The notes: generated by a model not told the origin, from the letters alone. A stretch of DNA of 64,000 bases from Nonlabens sp. Hel1_33_55 (GCF_900101765.1 NZ_LT627735.1:992001-1056000); one strand, 5' to 3'. Counted from the first letter of the stretch, positions 7,341-16,342 are shown. Numbers and translations are program-made.

Positions 7341-9713
7341 ATGAATAAAAAATTACACATTTTACTATTATCAATATTATGTTACTGGGCCAGTAGCGCT
7401 CAGGTACCCGTTAATGATTTAATAGAAAACGCGATTATAGTTCCTAATGAGAACTTTACAGACTCTAATGTACGTCTTGATTTAGCAACCAATACGGGAG
7501 TTGGTGGTTCTAACTGTGGTGTAGAAGCTTTTGCCCGTGTCTATTATAAATTCACGGCAGCGACAGATAATTCTATAGATATTAGAGTTCTTAATTCCAC
7601 TGGGCAAGTTGCTAGTTCTTCTTTTGCGATCGCTTATAACGCGCCTGATTTAAATCAAACAGACGAATCGCAACTTACTGTGCTACCAAACAATTGTGCG
7701 TTTTCAGGAATGAGATCGATTAATGTGATATCTGGTCAAAGCTATTATGTTCAAGTTCATAGAGCAGGTGCGGAATCTCAAGAATCAAGCATCCAGTTTG
7801 AAATACCTGAGGATGGCTCACAAATCGATCGGACTGCGTTGATAGAGTTCTATAATGAAAACGGAGGTTCTAGCTGGACTAATAATTTCAATTGGTTATC
7901 TAACTTACCGTTAGGTTCATGGCAAGGAGTAACCGTGAAAGATGGAAGAGTCACTCAATTAAATCTTCAAAGCAGTAATGTCGAAGGTAATAGTTTGAGC
8001 ATGTTACTAGACCTTGACGCTATAGAATCTATATCATTACAAAATAATATGATTAGCGGTTTGGTACCAGATTTTGCTTCTTTAACAAACCTAGCAACAA
8101 TAAATTTAAATGGTAACTTTATTTCCTTTGCAGATCTAGAGGCTAACTACTCCTCAAATACCACTTTGGATGAATTTGTTTATCAAAACCAAAATTCTGT
8201 TGATATGGAGCAGAATATTGAAGGCATTGTAGGTAGTGATTATGCTCTTACTATGACTCCCATAGCAGGAACAGATATAAAATATCAATGGTATAGAGCT
8301 AACCGATTTTCTCCAAGTGTAACAAAAAATCCAGTAGATGGAGCTACTAGCTCTGTCCTTACATTTTCGAATATACAATTAGTTGATTTTGATTCTTATG
8401 TATGCTGGGCAACTAGTCAAATTATAACAGATTTAATTATAAAACGACCTCGAGTTGACATATCTGCAGAGGTCAGTCAAGTAGAGAGAGAGGCCTTGAT
8501 GGTGCTTTATAATGCGCTTGATGGTGACAATTGGAATGATAATACTAACTGGGGAACAGAAGAACCAGTAAAAGAATGGTCACATGTTTTCACAGCTGGA
8601 AATCGCGTAATCGGTTTAGATTTTTTTGGTTCTGGAGGCATGACAGGACAGATTCCTACAGAGATCCAAAATCTAACCAATTTAGAATATTTAGGTATAG
8701 GAATTGAACCAGGAGTTTCTGGGACACTTCCAGAAAGTATTGGGAATCTAACCAACTTAAAAAGATTACGTCTTCAAGGTACATCTAATTCAGGGTCATT
8801 GCCTGCCACAATTGGTAATCTTGTAAATTTAGAAGAGCTGCGGTTGATAGGTAATAATTTCAGTGGAGATTTACCTACAACTTTTAATAATCTTGTAAGC
8901 TTGAAAAATTTCTATGTTATTGGAAGTGAATTTGTATTCGCTGGTAATTCCAACCTTTTTACTGGCTCATTACCTGATTTTGCTAATTCTCCAGATTTAA
9001 ATTTGATTCAGGTATCAGGTAATGATTTTACTGGAGAGCTGCCAGATTACAGTGGTTTAGCAAATATGAATACTTTGGTAATTGATAATAATTTGTACAC
9101 GTTTGATGATCTCGCCAAAAACCAGGAGAATAACTTAACTATTAATAACTATTTCTTCTCACCACAGCGAAACAATAGTACAGAAGAAAGTATTGTAATC
9201 ACACCAGGGCAAAGTGTAACATTTGATGCAAATTCTAACAGTACTGAAGGGAAAACGTTCTGGGAAGTTTTGGCGACAAATCAATATCAATGGTTTAAAG
9301 ATGAGACCGAAATAGAGGGAGCGACCTCATCGACGTATTCGATTGCAGATCCACAAACATCAGACAGTGGTGTTTATTACTGTGAAATCACTAATACTGA
9401 TGTGCTAGATCTAATAGTAAGGCGAGCTAACATTACATTGAACGTAGATAACACAGCAAGCAACGAAACAGTACAATTATCTAACTTTAGATTGTACCCA
9501 AATCCAGCTACAGATTGGATCAATATTTCTGCAGATAATTTACAGAATTCTAGGTCAGAGATTTATGATTTAAGTGGAAGATTGGTTCGAGAATTTGATC
9601 TGTTATCAAACACAACCAATCTTAATATTGAGGATTTAAATTCTGGAATATATCTTTTGAAGATAACGACGGCAAATGGTAAAACAGCCACAAAAAGATT
9701 TATCAAAAAATAG
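7341..9713 (+). CDS. Secreted LRR/Ig-like adhesin-type protein with T9SS sorting domain
   Basis: A 790-residue exported protein. A signal peptide ends near residue 20 (WASSAQ). Then follow a beta-rich domain to about 150, a short LRR block (about 165-265) opened by a DRTALIEFYNENGG-type cap, an Ig-like domain (about 290-370) and a second cap (ALMVLYNALDGDNW). A plant-type LRR block with repeated GxLPxxIGNLxNL (about 420-590), another Ig-like domain (about 600-695, ending DSGVYYC) and a C-terminal sorting domain from LYPNPATDWIN complete it. The last domain is the type A signal for type IX secretion, so it should be released or anchored at the cell surface. It lies between the two dehydratase repeats, opposite in direction to the operon, which marks it as an insertion. 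Confidence 0.88.
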   Translation: MNKKLHILLLSILCYWASSAQVPVNDLIENAIIVPNENFTDSNVRLDLATNTGVGGSNCGVEAFARVYYKFTAATDNSIDIRVLNSTGQVASSSFAIAYNAPDLNQTDESQLTVLPNNCAFSGMRSINVISGQSYYVQVHRAGAESQESSIQFEIPEDGSQIDRTALIEFYNENGGSSWTNNFNWLSNLPLGSWQGVTVKDGRVTQLNLQSSNVEGNSLSMLLDLDAIESISLQNNMISGLVPDFASLTNLATINLNGNFISFADLEANYSSNTTLDEFVYQNQNSVDMEQNIEGIVGSDYALTMTPIAGTDIKYQWYRANRFSPSVTKNPVDGATSSVLTFSNIQLVDFDSYVCWATSQIITDLIIKRPRVDISAEVSQVEREALMVLYNALDGDNWNDNTNWGTEEPVKEWSHVFTAGNRVIGLDFFGSGGMTGQIPTEIQNLTNLEYLGIGIEPGVSGTLPESIGNLTNLKRLRLQGTSNSGSLPATIGNLVNLEELRLIGNNFSGDLPTTFNNLVSLKNFYVIGSEFVFAGNSNLFTGSLPDFANSPDLNLIQVSGNDFTGELPDYSGLANMNTLVIDNNLYTFDDLAKNQENNLTINNYFFSPQRNNSTEESIVITPGQSVTFDANSNSTEGKTFWEVLATNQYQWFKDETEIEGATSSTYSIADPQTSDSGVYYCEITNTDVLDLIVRRANITLNVDNTASNETVQLSNFRLYPNPATDWINISADNLQNSRSEIYDLSGRLVREFDLLSNTTNLNIEDLNSGIYLLKITTANGKTATKRFIKK

Positions 9714-9733
9714 ATTTATAGAATTTTTTAAAT

Positions 9734-9766
9734 AATAGCCGAATTCTCCTTGAGTATTCGGCTATT
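9734..9766 (+). terminator. Terminator after LRR gene
   Basis: An 11-bp perfect stem, AATAGCCGAAT with ATTCGGCTATT, around an 11-nt loop, 20 bp after the stop codon. Confidence 0.75.
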
Positions 9767-9870
9767 TATGTTAATAGTGACTAAGTTTTCATATATATAG
9801 AGTGAATTTTTTACAAAATGAAGAATTAATTTCTTGTTATATCATTAAGTTTGAGGTACCAAATTAGAAC

Positions 9871-10338
9871 CTATACCCTATCTCCTTCATGCAATTTAAT
9901 ACTGTTAAGCATCATCCCACTCATCCAGCCTTCGGCAATTTTGTTTTCGTTCTCATCGAGCATTTGAACGACCACTTTAAGTTTCCCGAATCTAAAATAT
10001 TCCTTTTTAGCGGTAACGATAACCGTAGTTTCTGGCAAGACCTGACCTCTAAACGTGACATGCGCCTCAGTGAAAACCACTCGCGGATTTGTATTGGTAT
10101 CCCTAATAAGATAGGCTCCCAAACAAACCAATCCTATTTGGGCCATGCATTCCTGCAGGATGACACCTGGCGTTAGTGGACTATCTGCAAAATGATGTTT
10201 GTAGAAATACTCGCTTTCGCGAAAGCGATATATACCAATCACATGATCATCAGTGAGTTCCAAGAGTTGATCTACAAACTTGAAACCATCGCCGTATGGT
10301 AAGTTGGCAACAATTTTTTCCTTTTCTGAAAGTAGCAT
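9871..10338 (-). CDS. 3-hydroxyacyl-ACP dehydratase (FabA/FabZ-like hotdog)
   Basis: A 155-residue hotdog-fold protein with the FabZ-type active site: His49 in KHHFADSPLTPGV and Glu63 in LQECMAQIG. It should dehydrate 3-hydroxyacyl-ACP, giving the enoyl substrate for the reductase encoded 6 bp upstream. The palindrome at 10212-10227 encodes RFRES (38-42) just before the catalytic loop. The last 11 residues (NSIKLHEGDRV) follow the point where the 323-bp direct repeat ends, so the original C-terminus was probably replaced when the LRR segment inserted; the core fold is complete. It is the last gene of the uninterrupted operon that begins at 13985. Confidence 0.87.
   Translation of the reverse strand: MLLSEKEKIVANLPYGDGFKFVDQLLELTDDHVIGIYRFRESEYFYKHHFADSPLTPGVILQECMAQIGLVCLGAYLIRDTNTNPRVVFTEAHVTFRGQVLPETTVIVTAKKEYFRFGKLKVVVQMLDENENKIAEGWMSGMMLNSIKLHEGDRV
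9905..10227. repeat. Direct repeat DR-right of dehydratase segment (323 bp)
   Basis: Partner of 6849-7171. Here the repeat lies within an intact gene. Confidence 0.95.
10212..10227. repeat. 16-bp palindrome, copy 4 (inside dehydratase)
   Basis: Exact copy, read in frame as RFRES. Confidence 0.97.
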
Positions 10339-10344
10339 AGTAGT

Positions 10345-11124
10345 TTAAGTTAAAGATTCGCCACCATCCACCTTGATCACATTACTATTGATGAATGAGG
10401 CTTCTGGGCGACACATTAGATAAACAACATTTGCCACATCCTCCGGCAAAGTCATCCTTTTCATGGGATTTCTGCTTAAGCTATTTGCCTTCAATTCCTC
10501 ATACATGGGAATACGCTGTAGGCTCTCTGTATCTGTGACTCCAGCCTGAATGCAGTTTGCTGTTATTCCTAATGAAGCATATTCTAGCGCCATGTTTCTT
10601 GTAATGGCTTCTAGCGTAGCTTTTGCAGCACTTACTGCTGCATATCCTTTCATAGGTTTATGATTTCCTTCACTTGTAAAGCTCAAGAACCGCGCTGGAT
10701 TATCTATCAAATTGTGCTCAATCAGTTGTTGAGTCCAGCTGTAATAATTGATTCCCATGGAATGGATGGTCTGCGCAAAATCTGCTGGTACGAGTGGTTG
10801 TTCTCCTGTTAACGGCTTCAAATTTCCTTTGGAAATACTGTGTAGAAACAGGAATAATTTCTGACCATCTAAATAGGATTTGACACTTTCAATTAATTCT
10901 GGAATTTTCAAATCATTGGTAGCATCTGCATTAATAAATAGGTGATCGCTGGAGTTTTCTAACTCATCAAATCGCTGATTAATAACATCTTGCTGAGCGC
11001 GACCTGAACGATAGATGATGATAAGTTTCATGCCGTGTTGAGCACACTTTATAGCTGTAGCATAACCTAAACCACTACTACCACCCAAGATTAATCCATA
11101 CTTATTATCGAGATCCTTTACCAT
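10345..11124 (-). CDS. FabL/FabI-like enoyl-ACP reductase (SDR)
   Basis: A 259-residue short-chain dehydrogenase. The nucleotide-binding loop is GGSSGLG (14-20). The catalytic pair is Tyr161 and Lys168, separated by six residues; this Tyr-X6-Lys spacing is that of enoyl-ACP reductases (FabI, FabL) rather than the Tyr-X3-Lys of ketoreductases. The C-terminal part (ITANCIQAGVTDTESLQRIP, KVDGGESL) resembles FabL. I infer that it saturates the enoyl-ACP made by the neighbouring dehydratase. No ketoreductase is present in the cluster, so either the housekeeping FabG serves or this protein has a different step. The start overlaps the polyketide synthase stop by 7 bp, implying translational coupling. 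Confidence 0.8.
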   Translation of the reverse strand: MVKDLDNKYGLILGGSSGLGYATAIKCAQHGMKLIIIYRSGRAQQDVINQRFDELENSSDHLFINADATNDLKIPELIESVKSYLDGQKLFLFLHSISKGNLKPLTGEQPLVPADFAQTIHSMGINYYSWTQQLIEHNLIDNPARFLSFTSEGNHKPMKGYAAVSAAKATLEAITRNMALEYASLGITANCIQAGVTDTESLQRIPMYEELKANSLSRNPMKRMTLPEDVANVVYLMCRPEASFINSNVIKVDGGESLT

Positions 11125-12173
11125 TCCAGCAATATTCTCTGTGCAGTGAAACCAGGTCCAAAACTGAGCATCAGTCCATACTCTCCAATAACCATGTCTG
11201 GTCTATTCATAAATCGCTCCAATACAAAAAGAACGGTTGCACTACTCATGTTTCCATAAAGTCGTAACACTTCTTTTGTATCGTCAATGTTTTTCCCAAG
11301 ATCGTTGAACAAAGCCTCAACGGTTTGCACAATTTTCTTACCACCTGGATGAAAAATCAAGTGATTAATATCATCGATTTTTAAATCAAATTTCTTCAAA
11401 AACGGATGTATAATAGCTGGAAAATGAGAAGCTATGGTTTCAGGCACCTCTTTGTCTAGCACCATTTGTAAACCACTATTGACAAGATCAAACCCCATCA
11501 TTCTGGTAGCATCTGGAAAGTGATACATTTCATGACCTTTGATCGTAGGACCGGTAGCATCTTCACAAGAAGAAAGTAGCACACAGGCACAACCATCTCC
11601 AAAAATCGCTGCGCTCACCATATTTGCCATGGAGAAATCATCGAGCTGAAAAGTCGCCGTAGGCGCCTCAACTGCTATAACGGCGGCTTTTTTATTAGGA
11701 TTAGCACGTAAAAAATTATCGGCATAAATTAAACCTGATATTCCGGCCACGCAACCCATTTCCGTTACTGGTAATCTTACAATATCCTGACGCATGTCCA
11801 ACTGATTAATCAAATAAGCATCAATCGACGGTATCATAATTCCCGTACAACTCACGGTGATGATATAGTCTAGATCCTGCGCTTTCCAGTCTGCTTTTTC
11901 AAGTGCTTTTTCGACAGCAGTTTTGGCTAGTGGAACAACTTCACGTTTGTAGATCTGATTGCGATCCTCAAACGAAGTTTTTGTAAATACCTCAATAGGA
12001 TCCATAATGGAATAGCGCTTGTCAACAGCGGCACCTTCAAAAATCTTGATGGTTTTACGCCGCAGGCGTTCATCTTGATCTGCTAACCAATTCTCTACAA
12101 ACGGCAAGATCTCTGCGGTTTCCTTATAATATTTTGGGGTTACCGTAGCAACAGTTTTAATTTTTACGCTCAT
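11118..12173 (-). CDS. Type III polyketide synthase (chalcone/alkylresorcinol synthase family)
   Basis: A 351-residue thiolase-fold enzyme with the full type III triad: Cys141 (TEMGCVAGISG), His275 (LIFHPGGKK) and Asn308 (LYGNMSSAT). Such enzymes extend an acyl starter with malonyl units and cyclise the product. Next to an ACP, ketosynthase, dehydratase and enoyl reductase, a fatty-acyl starter is likely, which would give an alkylresorcinol or alkylpyrone. The next two genes upstream in the operon are a methyltransferase and a flavoprotein, the same three functions found in the Streptomyces srs operon for methylated phenolic lipids. It overlaps the methyltransferase gene by 17 bp. The product is not predictable in detail. 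Confidence 0.92.
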   Translation of the reverse strand: MSVKIKTVATVTPKYYKETAEILPFVENWLADQDERLRRKTIKIFEGAAVDKRYSIMDPIEVFTKTSFEDRNQIYKREVVPLAKTAVEKALEKADWKAQDLDYIITVSCTGIMIPSIDAYLINQLDMRQDIVRLPVTEMGCVAGISGLIYADNFLRANPNKKAAVIAVEAPTATFQLDDFSMANMVSAAIFGDGCACVLLSSCEDATGPTIKGHEMYHFPDATRMMGFDLVNSGLQMVLDKEVPETIASHFPAIIHPFLKKFDLKIDDINHLIFHPGGKKIVQTVEALFNDLGKNIDDTKEVLRLYGNMSSATVLFVLERFMNRPDMVIGEYGLMLSFGPGFTAQRILLEW

Positions 12174-12873
12174 GTGATGGTAGGATCCATATATAACGGA
12201 ACGACCACTTCCATTTCAACCGGTCATTATTTAATTCAAGCGCTCGTGCGTATCTATTGAAATCTGCACGTCTAAAACCTGAAGCAATCGAGATGAGTCC
12301 ATCGTGGATGGAAATCTCATTACGTATAAAAATAGGGCTTAAAAACTTAAAGAAACCATAAGCTATAGGATGCCTGTGCAAGTCGTTTATAATGACGGCT
12401 TTGTCTGCCATCTCCATAAATCGCCTTAAAAAATCAAGAATCACATCTTCGTCAAAATGGTGCAACGTCAATGTTACAAGAACAATATCGCATTTCAATT
12501 CTCGTAAGGGCGTTTTGAAAATATCGCTTTCGCGAAAGCGAACTCCTTCCAATCCTCTACTCTTTTCACTAGCTTTTTCAATAGAACGACTACTCAAATC
12601 AATCCCAGTGAGTTCTAGATCGTGATCAGGTAACTCTTTCTTCAAATACCGAAGCATCGCACCATCACTGCAACCTACATCGATAATTCTGTATCTCTTT
12701 TGAGGGTTTTGATTGATGATGTTTAGAATGGCCTTTTTGGTAAAACCATAGCCGCCTAGATAGGTATTACATTTATTGATATCTGCAACAGCTGTATCCA
12801 ACACTTGTGGATCTAGCGCAGGATCATCCATCCATTCAGGATCTGTATTGCGTTTGCTGTAGTTAAACTTCAA
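12157..12873 (-). CDS. Class I SAM-dependent methyltransferase
   Basis: A 238-residue Rossmann-fold methyltransferase. Motif I is IIDVGCSDGAM near residues 63-73, the acidic strand-2 residue lies in LTGIDLSS, and LVTLTLHHFDED forms the motif around strand 4. It probably methylates the aromatic lipid made by the adjacent type III polyketide synthase, on oxygen or carbon. It is soluble, unlike the membrane-type methyltransferases of the Streptomyces and Bacillus phenolic-lipid operons. The palindrome at 12525-12540 encodes RFRES within the fold, in the link before SDIF. It overlaps both neighbours (17 bp and 4 bp, an ATGA junction), so translation is coupled. Confidence 0.85.
   Translation of the reverse strand: MKFNYSKRNTDPEWMDDPALDPQVLDTAVADINKCNTYLGGYGFTKKAILNIINQNPQKRYRIIDVGCSDGAMLRYLKKELPDHDLELTGIDLSSRSIEKASEKSRGLEGVRFRESDIFKTPLRELKCDIVLVTLTLHHFDEDVILDFLRRFMEMADKAVIINDLHRHPIAYGFFKFLSPIFIRNEISIHDGLISIASGFRRADFNRYARALELNNDRLKWKWSFRYIWILPSHERKN
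12525..12540. repeat. 16-bp palindrome, copy 5 (inside methyltransferase)
   Basis: Exact copy, read in frame as RFRES. Confidence 0.97.
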
Positions 12874-13985
12874 GGCTGGACAGATTTTCCATGGGTTTTT
12901 CTAATAATAACGGGTAGTAGGAAAGGCATTCTAGAAATCAATTGGTACATCACTCTTGTCCATCGTTTGTGAATCAATATTTTCTGTATCCAACTACCGT
13001 ATCTCATTCTCGATTTGAACGCTTTGTTCCATTCCTTGGTATAGGATTGAATCATAGTCGGCCGGTCTGTTTTTCCTTGCAAAAATCTAGATACTTGTTT
13101 AGTTGCTAGATGGGCGCTGTGAATTGCCATTGCCATACCATTACCACATAGCGGATGAATCAATCCAGCGCTATCGCCTATGAATAAAAAATCGGTATTG
13201 TTGATCTGTTTAGATCCAAATGCAATTTGAGAAATCGCAATAGGCTTTTCCCACAAAGGTTTTGCGGCAGCAAAAAATTGCTGCAGTTTTATATTTTGAC
13301 ATAAAACCTCACGCTGAAACGCATCGATATCCTTGTATTTTTTAAAAGATTCATAACTAGTCAAATAGCAAAGGTTTACAGCACCAGTTTCTAGTCTTGA
13401 TAAACCTGCATAACCACCTTCAAAATTGTGAAGCTCTACCTTATCATCAGGCATGTCATACTCATAATGCATTTTGACTGCCAGCCATTCTGATTTGGTT
13501 TTTATAAAATCACGACCCAACTTTTTATCAAGTAAGGAACGTTTGCCTGTTGCCAAAATAACTTGTTTGCAAGTAAAGGAGTTGTTCGCGGTAGTTACCG
13601 TTTGGATATTGTTGTTAGACTTAAGATCTACCACTCTATCTTTAACAAACTCACATCGTTTGAGGGCTTCTTGATAAAGCGCGTTATCTAAATGATATCT
13701 GGATATACCAAAGCCTCCAAGAGGTAATTGGGCAGATATAGTACTGTCTTCAAGTGTGCTGATCTCAAACTGAGAAATGCATACTGAAGTTAGATTTTTT
13801 AAATTGATGTTTTGATTTGTTAGAAGTTCTTGAACTTCTGCACTTAGGTATTCTCCACACATTTTGTGACGTGGATAGTCATCTGTATCAATGACCAAAA
13901 CCTTATAATGATGGGATAATGTAACGGCAGCAAAGAGTCCTGAAAGACCGCCGCCGCCTATAATAATATCGTAGCTAGCACTCAC
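12870..13985 (-). CDS. FAD-dependent oxidoreductase (geranylgeranyl-reductase/hydroxylase type)
   Basis: A 371-residue flavoprotein. The FAD dinucleotide fold is at the N-terminus (IIIGGGGLSGLFAAV, residues 7-21), followed by the PRHKMCGEYLS segment typical of geranylgeranyl-reductase-like enzymes. The second FAD motif is FLFIGDSAGLIHPLCGNGMAMA near 266-287. It may hydroxylate or oxidise the aromatic ring of the type III polyketide product, or reduce a double bond. The start appears to be GTG at 13985, since the only nearby ATG is out of frame. A -7 box ends 5 nt before it. This is the first gene of the five-gene operon 13985-9871. Confidence 0.82.
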   Translation of the reverse strand: MSASYDIIIGGGGLSGLFAAVTLSHHYKVLVIDTDDYPRHKMCGEYLSAEVQELLTNQNINLKNLTSVCISQFEISTLEDSTISAQLPLGGFGISRYHLDNALYQEALKRCEFVKDRVVDLKSNNNIQTVTTANNSFTCKQVILATGKRSLLDKKLGRDFIKTKSEWLAVKMHYEYDMPDDKVELHNFEGGYAGLSRLETGAVNLCYLTSYESFKKYKDIDAFQREVLCQNIKLQQFFAAAKPLWEKPIAISQIAFGSKQINNTDFLFIGDSAGLIHPLCGNGMAMAIHSAHLATKQVSRFLQGKTDRPTMIQSYTKEWNKAFKSRMRYGSWIQKILIHKRWTRVMYQLISRMPFLLPVIIRKTHGKSVQP

Positions 13986-13989
13986 ATCT

Positions 13990-13997
13990 CAAAGATA
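13990..13997 (-). promoter_or_regulatory. -7 box of type III PKS operon
   Basis: TATCTTTG on the minus strand, ending 5 nt before the GTG start. It implies a leaderless or nearly leaderless mRNA and supports the GTG. Confidence 0.65.
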
Positions 13998-14031
13998 GAT
14001 GTGCTTTGGTAATTCGTAGAATGAGAAATTG

Positions 14032-14253
14032 TTAAGATTGAATTTCTTCTCTTTCCTCGTTTGAATAGTATTTACGCTGTATTAATTTGAGAATCAAATA
14101 AATAACTAGAAGGCTTGCAAAAAGTCCTAATAACAATCTTCCTGTCCTTCCCAAAGTCCCTTCACTAGGACCAAAGAAAACTAAAATAGAAAAGAGAATC
14201 GTCAGGAACCAAAGGACATATCTAAAATTGTCCGCTTCATCCATGAATTTCAT
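14032..14253 (-). CDS. Small two-helix membrane protein
   Basis: A 73-residue hypothetical protein with two hydrophobic helices (about residues 12-28 and 38-60) joined by a Gly/Arg-containing turn (PSEGTLGRTGR) and a charged C-terminus. The layout resembles DUF2892-type inner-membrane proteins, in which a glycine-rich turn separates two helices, but the match is by eye only. It lies between the flavoprotein gene and the E1 dehydrogenase on the same strand, 46 bp upstream of the polyketide operon start, and has no visible link to either. Confidence 0.6.
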   Translation of the reverse strand: MKFMDEADNFRYVLWFLTILFSILVFFGPSEGTLGRTGRLLLGLFASLLVIYLILKLIQRKYYSNEEREEIQS

Positions 14254-14326
14254 AATCGTTGAGTTTGGTTTAGTATAGTTTGTAAGGGGAATTAATTCAA
14301 ATTTAGATAAATTTTAGAAAGTAAGA

Positions 14327-16315
14327 TTAGTACTCCAACAAAGATTTAATAGAATTTTGTATCTTTTTAACAGGTAGATAATTTGATTCCAAGTCCTTAT
14401 GAAAAGGAATAGGTGTATCAATACTTCCCAATCGCATAACTGGAGCGTCAAGATATTTAAAGCAAACTTCTCCTATCATTGCAGCAATATCGCTACAAAC
14501 GCTTCCTGTAAGATTATCTTCAGAGATCAATAAAACGCGTCCCGTTTTTTGGACGCTCTTTGTAATACAATCCTTATCAAGAGGTGATAACGTTCTCAAA
14601 TCAATAAGGTCAAAAACGTTATTATACTCCTCGATTAACGGCAATACCCAGTTTACAGCGGCACCATAAGCTATTACCGTTGCTTGATTTCCCTCACAAA
14701 TCAGGTTTGCCTTACCTAGTTCGATTTCATAATCCTCTATGGGAACTTCTCCATAAACAGATCGATACAGCGCTTTGTGTTCAAAATACAATACAGGATT
14801 GGGATCATTTATAGATGCTAACAAAAGTCCTTTAGCATCGGCTGGGTTTGAGGGATAAACTATTTTCAAACCTGGTATCGTATAAAACCAGGATTCGTTA
14901 GTCTGAGAATGAAATGGTCCAGCTCCTACTCCTGCGCCGCAGGGCATTCTAATGACCACATCGGCATTCTGATTCCAGCGATAATATGATTTTGCCAAGT
15001 AATTCACGATTGGATTGAAGCCGCTGCTCACAAAATCTGCAAACTGCATTTCTACCACCGCTTTCATTCCAGCAATGGATAATCCCATAGCAACCTCTAC
15101 AATGGCACTTTCACAGATAGGTGTGTTGCGCACTCGATCTGCGCCAAATTCCTCTAAAAATCCTTCGGTTATTTTGAAAACGCCACCATAGTCTGCGATA
15201 TCCTGTCCCATGATGACAAGATCTTCATGTTGTCGCATGGCAGATTTCAAACCGTAATGAATGGCATCCACAAACCTAATATTTTCGGTTTCTCCTTTAG
15301 GAACTGTGATGTTTTGCACTGCTGGTTGGTAGACATCTGCCAGTTCTTGCTCGATGTTTGTATTGGGTTCCGCTTTCGCGAAAGCGATACCTAAACCATC
15401 TTCAATACTAACCTTGATCTCATCACTCCATTCAGAAATCTCTGCAGGTTTGATCCATTGCTTTTCCAGAAGTTCGTGCTCGAGTAAATGCAATGGGTCT
15501 CGCTGTTCCCAATGTTCCATGAGCTCATCTGGGACATATTTGGTACCACTGGCTTCTTCATGTCCTCGTCTTCTAAAAGTCTTGAATTCAATCAACACCG
15601 GCCGTGGATTCCTTCTCATCTCTTCCAGAATCTGAGTCGTTTTTTGGTAAACTTCTATGATGTTGTTCCCATCGATGATATGCGATTCCATACCATAGCC
15701 AGCACCACGATCGGCTAGATTTTCACAGCGATATTGCTCTGAGGTTGGTGTACTTAATCCATAACCATTGTTTTCAATACAGAACAAGACTGGCAAATCC
15801 CAGACGCTAGCCACATTGAGTGCCTCGTGAAAATCACCTTCACTGGTGCCACCTTCACCGGTAAAAACAACGGTTGCTCTTTTGGTTTGATTGAGTTTTT
15901 GAGCTAGTGCAATTCCATCTGCGACACCCAATTGCGGGCCCAAATGAGAAATCATTCCTATGATTTTATAATCTTGAGTCCCAAAATGGAAACTACGATC
16001 TCGTCCCTTGGTAAAACCTTCCGTCTTGCCTTGCCACTGCGCAAATAACTTCCACAGCGGAATGTTTCTAGATGTAAAAACGCCCAGATTTCTGTGCATG
16101 GGCAAAATGTACTCTTCAGACTGCATTGCCATGGTCACACCTACAGCTATGGCTTCTTGACCTATACCAGAGAACCATTTTGAAATCCTGCCCTGTCGCA
16201 ATAAGATGAGCATCTTCTCTTCCACCAATCTAGGTAACAGCATACCCTTATACAGAGCGATCGTGGTTTCCTTAGAAATATCATTCAAGTTTAGTTGCGT
16301 ATTATCTGTAGTCAT
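14327..16315 (-). CDS. Fused 2-oxoacid dehydrogenase E1 (alpha + beta)
   Basis: A 662-residue fusion of the E1 alpha (about 1-330) and beta (about 340-662) chains of a branched-chain 2-oxoacid or pyruvate-type dehydrogenase complex. The alpha half carries the thiamine-diphosphate motif GEGGTSEGDFHEA through IENNGYG (about 152-183). The beta half carries EGFLEEFGADRVRNTPICE and the QFADFVSSGFNP region. The enzyme decarboxylates the 2-oxoacid and passes the acyl group to an E2 lipoyl protein, not encoded here. Fused E1 is common in Bacteroidota. The palindrome at 15371-15386 gives AFAKA in the linker between the halves, where insertion should be harmless. A TACATTTG box lies upstream. Confidence 0.93.
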   Translation of the reverse strand: MTTDNTQLNLNDISKETTIALYKGMLLPRLVEEKMLILLRQGRISKWFSGIGQEAIAVGVTMAMQSEEYILPMHRNLGVFTSRNIPLWKLFAQWQGKTEGFTKGRDRSFHFGTQDYKIIGMISHLGPQLGVADGIALAQKLNQTKRATVVFTGEGGTSEGDFHEALNVASVWDLPVLFCIENNGYGLSTPTSEQYRCENLADRGAGYGMESHIIDGNNIIEVYQKTTQILEEMRRNPRPVLIEFKTFRRRGHEEASGTKYVPDELMEHWEQRDPLHLLEHELLEKQWIKPAEISEWSDEIKVSIEDGLGIAFAKAEPNTNIEQELADVYQPAVQNITVPKGETENIRFVDAIHYGLKSAMRQHEDLVIMGQDIADYGGVFKITEGFLEEFGADRVRNTPICESAIVEVAMGLSIAGMKAVVEMQFADFVSSGFNPIVNYLAKSYYRWNQNADVVIRMPCGAGVGAGPFHSQTNESWFYTIPGLKIVYPSNPADAKGLLLASINDPNPVLYFEHKALYRSVYGEVPIEDYEIELGKANLICEGNQATVIAYGAAVNWVLPLIEEYNNVFDLIDLRTLSPLDKDCITKSVQKTGRVLLISEDNLTGSVCSDIAAMIGEVCFKYLDAPVMRLGSIDTPIPFHKDLESNYLPVKKIQNSIKSLLEY
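15371..15386. repeat. 16-bp palindrome, copy 6 (inside E1 linker)
   Basis: Exact copy, read as AFAKA in the alpha/beta linker. Confidence 0.97.
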
Positions 16316-16334
16316 TTGAGTAAGAAGATCTGCT

Positions 16335-16342
16335 CAAATGTA
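16335..16342 (-). promoter_or_regulatory. -7 box of E1 gene
   Basis: TACATTTG on the minus strand, 19 nt before the ATG at 16315. Confidence 0.55.

Noticed and set aside
11118..12173. Calling the type III PKS a chalcone synthase
   Set aside because: The triad is shared by all type III enzymes; the context of fatty-acyl genes favours an alkyl-chain starter, and no phenylpropanoid genes are present.
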